From the NCBI RefSeq assembly GCF_000374825.1, contig NZ_KB895377.1, forward strand, positions 1 through 64,000: a stretch of DNA of 64,000 nucleotides, in the 5' to 3' direction. The notes beneath the pieces were generated by a model that saw only the letters and a program-made list of their open reading frames with translations, was not told where the DNA came from and ran no database searches. Shown piece after piece: positions 62,566 through 64,000 of the stretch. The DNA comes from Paenibacillus sanguinis 2301083 = DSM 16941. Its GTDB lineage: Bacteria; Bacillota; Bacilli; Paenibacillales; Paenibacillaceae. Position numbers and translations under genes: made by a program. Within the stretch, counting starts at the first letter, position 1, and every line of letters starts with the position of its first letter.

Positions 62566-64000
62566 TTAGTGATTCATCAAGCCCCGCCCGGCGGAAGGGA
62601 TTTCTTCATAATCGGCCCGTTTGGTCTGCCCTAGCAGGGCATAGCGGATACTGTCCACGAGGGCCTCCCAACTGGCCTCAATCACATTGCTCGATACGCC
62701 TACGGTATTCCATGAATTCTCGGTATTCTGAGATTCAATGAGAACCCGAACCTTGGAGGCGGTGGCGTCCTTATCGTCAAGCACGCGTACCTTGTAATCG
62801 GACAGATGCATATCCTTTAATCCAGGGTAATAAGTGATGAGAGCTTTGCGCAGTGCATTATCGAGTGCGTTAACCGGTCCGTTGCCCTCAGCGGCAGTGT
62901 AGATACTGTTGCCATCTATGTTCAGCTTGACGAAGGCCTCGGAAACGACCGGGCGGTCTGCTGTCTTCTCCACCAGCATCTTAAAAGATTCAAATACAAA
63001 CAGCTCCTTCAATTCGCCGTTAGCTTGACGAAGCAGCAGTTCCAGAGAGGCATCGGCGCCTTCAAACTGGTAGCCCTGATGCTCCAGCTCCTTGATCTTG
63101 GAGATGACTTCGCGCGTGTTCTCGTTAGCTGGGTCAAAATGAATGCCCATGTCCTGCGCCTTGGAAAGCACATTGCTTTGCCCGGCCAGTTCGGAGACGA
63201 GCACCCGCTGGCGATTGCCCACCAACTCTGGTGCGATGTGTTCATACGTCCGCGAATCGCGCCGAATGGCAGAGACGTGAATACCGCCTTTGTGGGCAAA
63301 AGCCGCCGTGCCTACATAAGGCTGGTTGACCGGCATGTGGACATTGGCGATTTCGCTGATGTAACGTGCCGTATTGGTCAACTGCTTAAGCCCGTCTGGC
63401 TCAAGCACCTCATAGCCCAGCTTCAATTGCAGACTGGGGATGATGGAGCATAGGTTGGCATTGCCGCACCGCTCGCCGTAACCGTTCATGGTTCCCTGGA
63501 TTTGACGGGCACCCGCCCGGACGGCGCTTATCGAATTCGCTACCGCGAGTTCGCAGTCATTATGCGTATGGATGCCCAGTTCCGAAGTGGTGACGATTCC
63601 GCCAAGCACGCTTACGATATCATGTACTTCATGCGGCAGGGTGCCTCCGTTCGTATCGCACATGACCAGCCAGTCGGCTCCGGCGGCCTCAGCCTTGCGC
63701 ATCACGGCCAAGGCATATTCCGGATTATGCTTGTAGCCGTCGAAGAAGTGCTCGGCATCGAAGATGACCTCAAGCCCCTGATGCTTCAAATAAGCGATGG
63801 AATCGTATATCATGGCCAGGTTCTCTTCCAGTGTGGTTTGCAGTGCGGTATGCACATGGAAGTCCCATGATTTTCCGACTAAAGTCGCTGCTTGCACTCC
63901 GGCTTCCAGCATCCGGTTCAGGTTGGCATCATGCTCGGCCACGCTGTCTTTCCGGCGGGTACTGCCAAAGGCCGTGAGCTTGGCTTGCAAATTCAGTTCC
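62566..64000 (-). CDS. cimA: (R)-citramalate synthase (5' end beyond window)
   Basis: 478 codons in the window, open at the right edge. Condenses pyruvate and acetyl-CoA to citramalate (isoleucine/leucine route). HMGL-like barrel: FDAEHFFDGYKHN, MCDTNGGTLPHEV, LGIHTHNDCELAVAN (metal His ligands) and GTMNGYGERCGNANL, then a C-terminal LeuA-like regulatory domain. Residues before KLTAFGSTRRKDS are missing, about 50-60 by family comparison. Preceding genes lie outside. Confidence 0.92.
   Translation of the reverse strand, partial: ELNLQAKLTAFGSTRRKDSVAEHDANLNRMLEAGVQAATLVGKSWDFHVHTALQTTLEENLAMIYDSIAYLKHQGLEVIFDAEHFFDGYKHNPEYALAVMRKAEAAGADWLVMCDTNGGTLPHEVHDIVSVLGGIVTTSELGIHTHNDCELAVANSISAVRAGARQIQGTMNGYGERCGNANLCSIIPSLQLKLGYEVLEPDGLKQLTNTARYISEIANVHMPVNQPYVGTAAFAHKGGIHVSAIRRDSRTYEHIAPELVGNRQRVLVSELAGQSNVLSKAQDMGIHFDPANENTREVISKIKELEHQGYQFEGADASLELLLRQANGELKELFVFESFKMLVEKTADRPVVSEAFVKLNIDGNSIYTAAEGNGPVNALDNALRKALITYYPGLKDMHLSDYKVRVLDDKDATASKVRVLIESQNTENSWNTVGVSSNVIEASWEALVDSIRYALLGQTKRADYEEIPSAGRGLMNH

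Noticed and set aside
1..64000. CRISPR arrays, prophage genes, IS transposases, restriction or abortive-infection genes
   Set aside because: None seen on either strand; only the intron tail and short repeats are mobile-like.

Overview
The window looks like chromosome of a spore-forming Firmicute of the Paenibacillus type. Evidence for this: an alpha/beta-type small acid-soluble spore protein, two YjcZ-type sporulation miniproteins, the hemE-hemH-hemG order, the C35-terpene synthase ytpB, the polA-mutM-coaE-nrdR block, Bacillus-like SD sequences with many GTG/TTG starts, a GlnR/TnrA box, and 11-bp-periodic Pho boxes. Nearly everything is housekeeping or conserved accessory sequence. I see no prophage, CRISPR array or defence island, and the only mobile element is the 3' end of a group II intron at the left edge.

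Layout. 1-276: group II intron tail. 0.4-3.3 kb: soluble CBS-MCP, then a Pho-box promoter driving an orphan pstB and phoU. 3.4-9.1 kb: polA, mutM, coaE, a lytic transglycosylase, an SASP and nrdR. 9.2-12.9 kb: a second Pho-box promoter with pstS-pstC-pstA-pstB. 13-20.5 kb: DedA, small proteins, a lone radical SAM enzyme, tRNA-Ala and tRNA-Lys, a YutE-like protein, YtxH, murI, TraX-like, and a HesB-like/DUF1450 pair. 20.5-28 kb: LtaS-type synthase, an RlmL-type methyltransferase, an O-methyltransferase, a cupin, AlaX and an MFS pump. 28-31.6 kb: hemEHG. 31.7-38.5 kb: CapA-like, FAH-family, DUF92, a Uup/YfmR ABC-F protein and a MATE pump with a long leader. 38.5-43 kb: M42 peptidase, LapA-domain protein, PepF, small proteins and Csp. 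43-50.6 kb: nitroreductase, MFS, ytpB-pfkA, a secreted DUF4015 hydrolase and YitT. 50.8-58 kb: cshA, a second YjcZ, DUF624, a probable 6S RNA, Tpx, rhomboid, a GltC-like regulator, YugP and MerR. 58.3-61.7 kb: GlnR-controlled amtB followed by a GlnD-like nucleotidyltransferase and a DEDDh exonuclease. 61.8-64 kb: a TlpA-like thioredoxin and cimA, cut by the right edge.

Functional themes: phosphate starvation (two Pho-controlled units sharing one pathway), DNA repair and replication, haem synthesis, envelope biogenesis (LtaS, CapA, DedA, lytic transglycosylase, MurI), sporulation, and nitrogen. The features most worth a second look are the amtB-nucleotidyltransferase-exonuclease unit, two in-frame starts of pepF (one adding a signal peptide), the MATE leader with a mini-ORF and terminator, the split pst system, a HesB-like protein with His in place of Cys, and an interspersed intergenic repeat.
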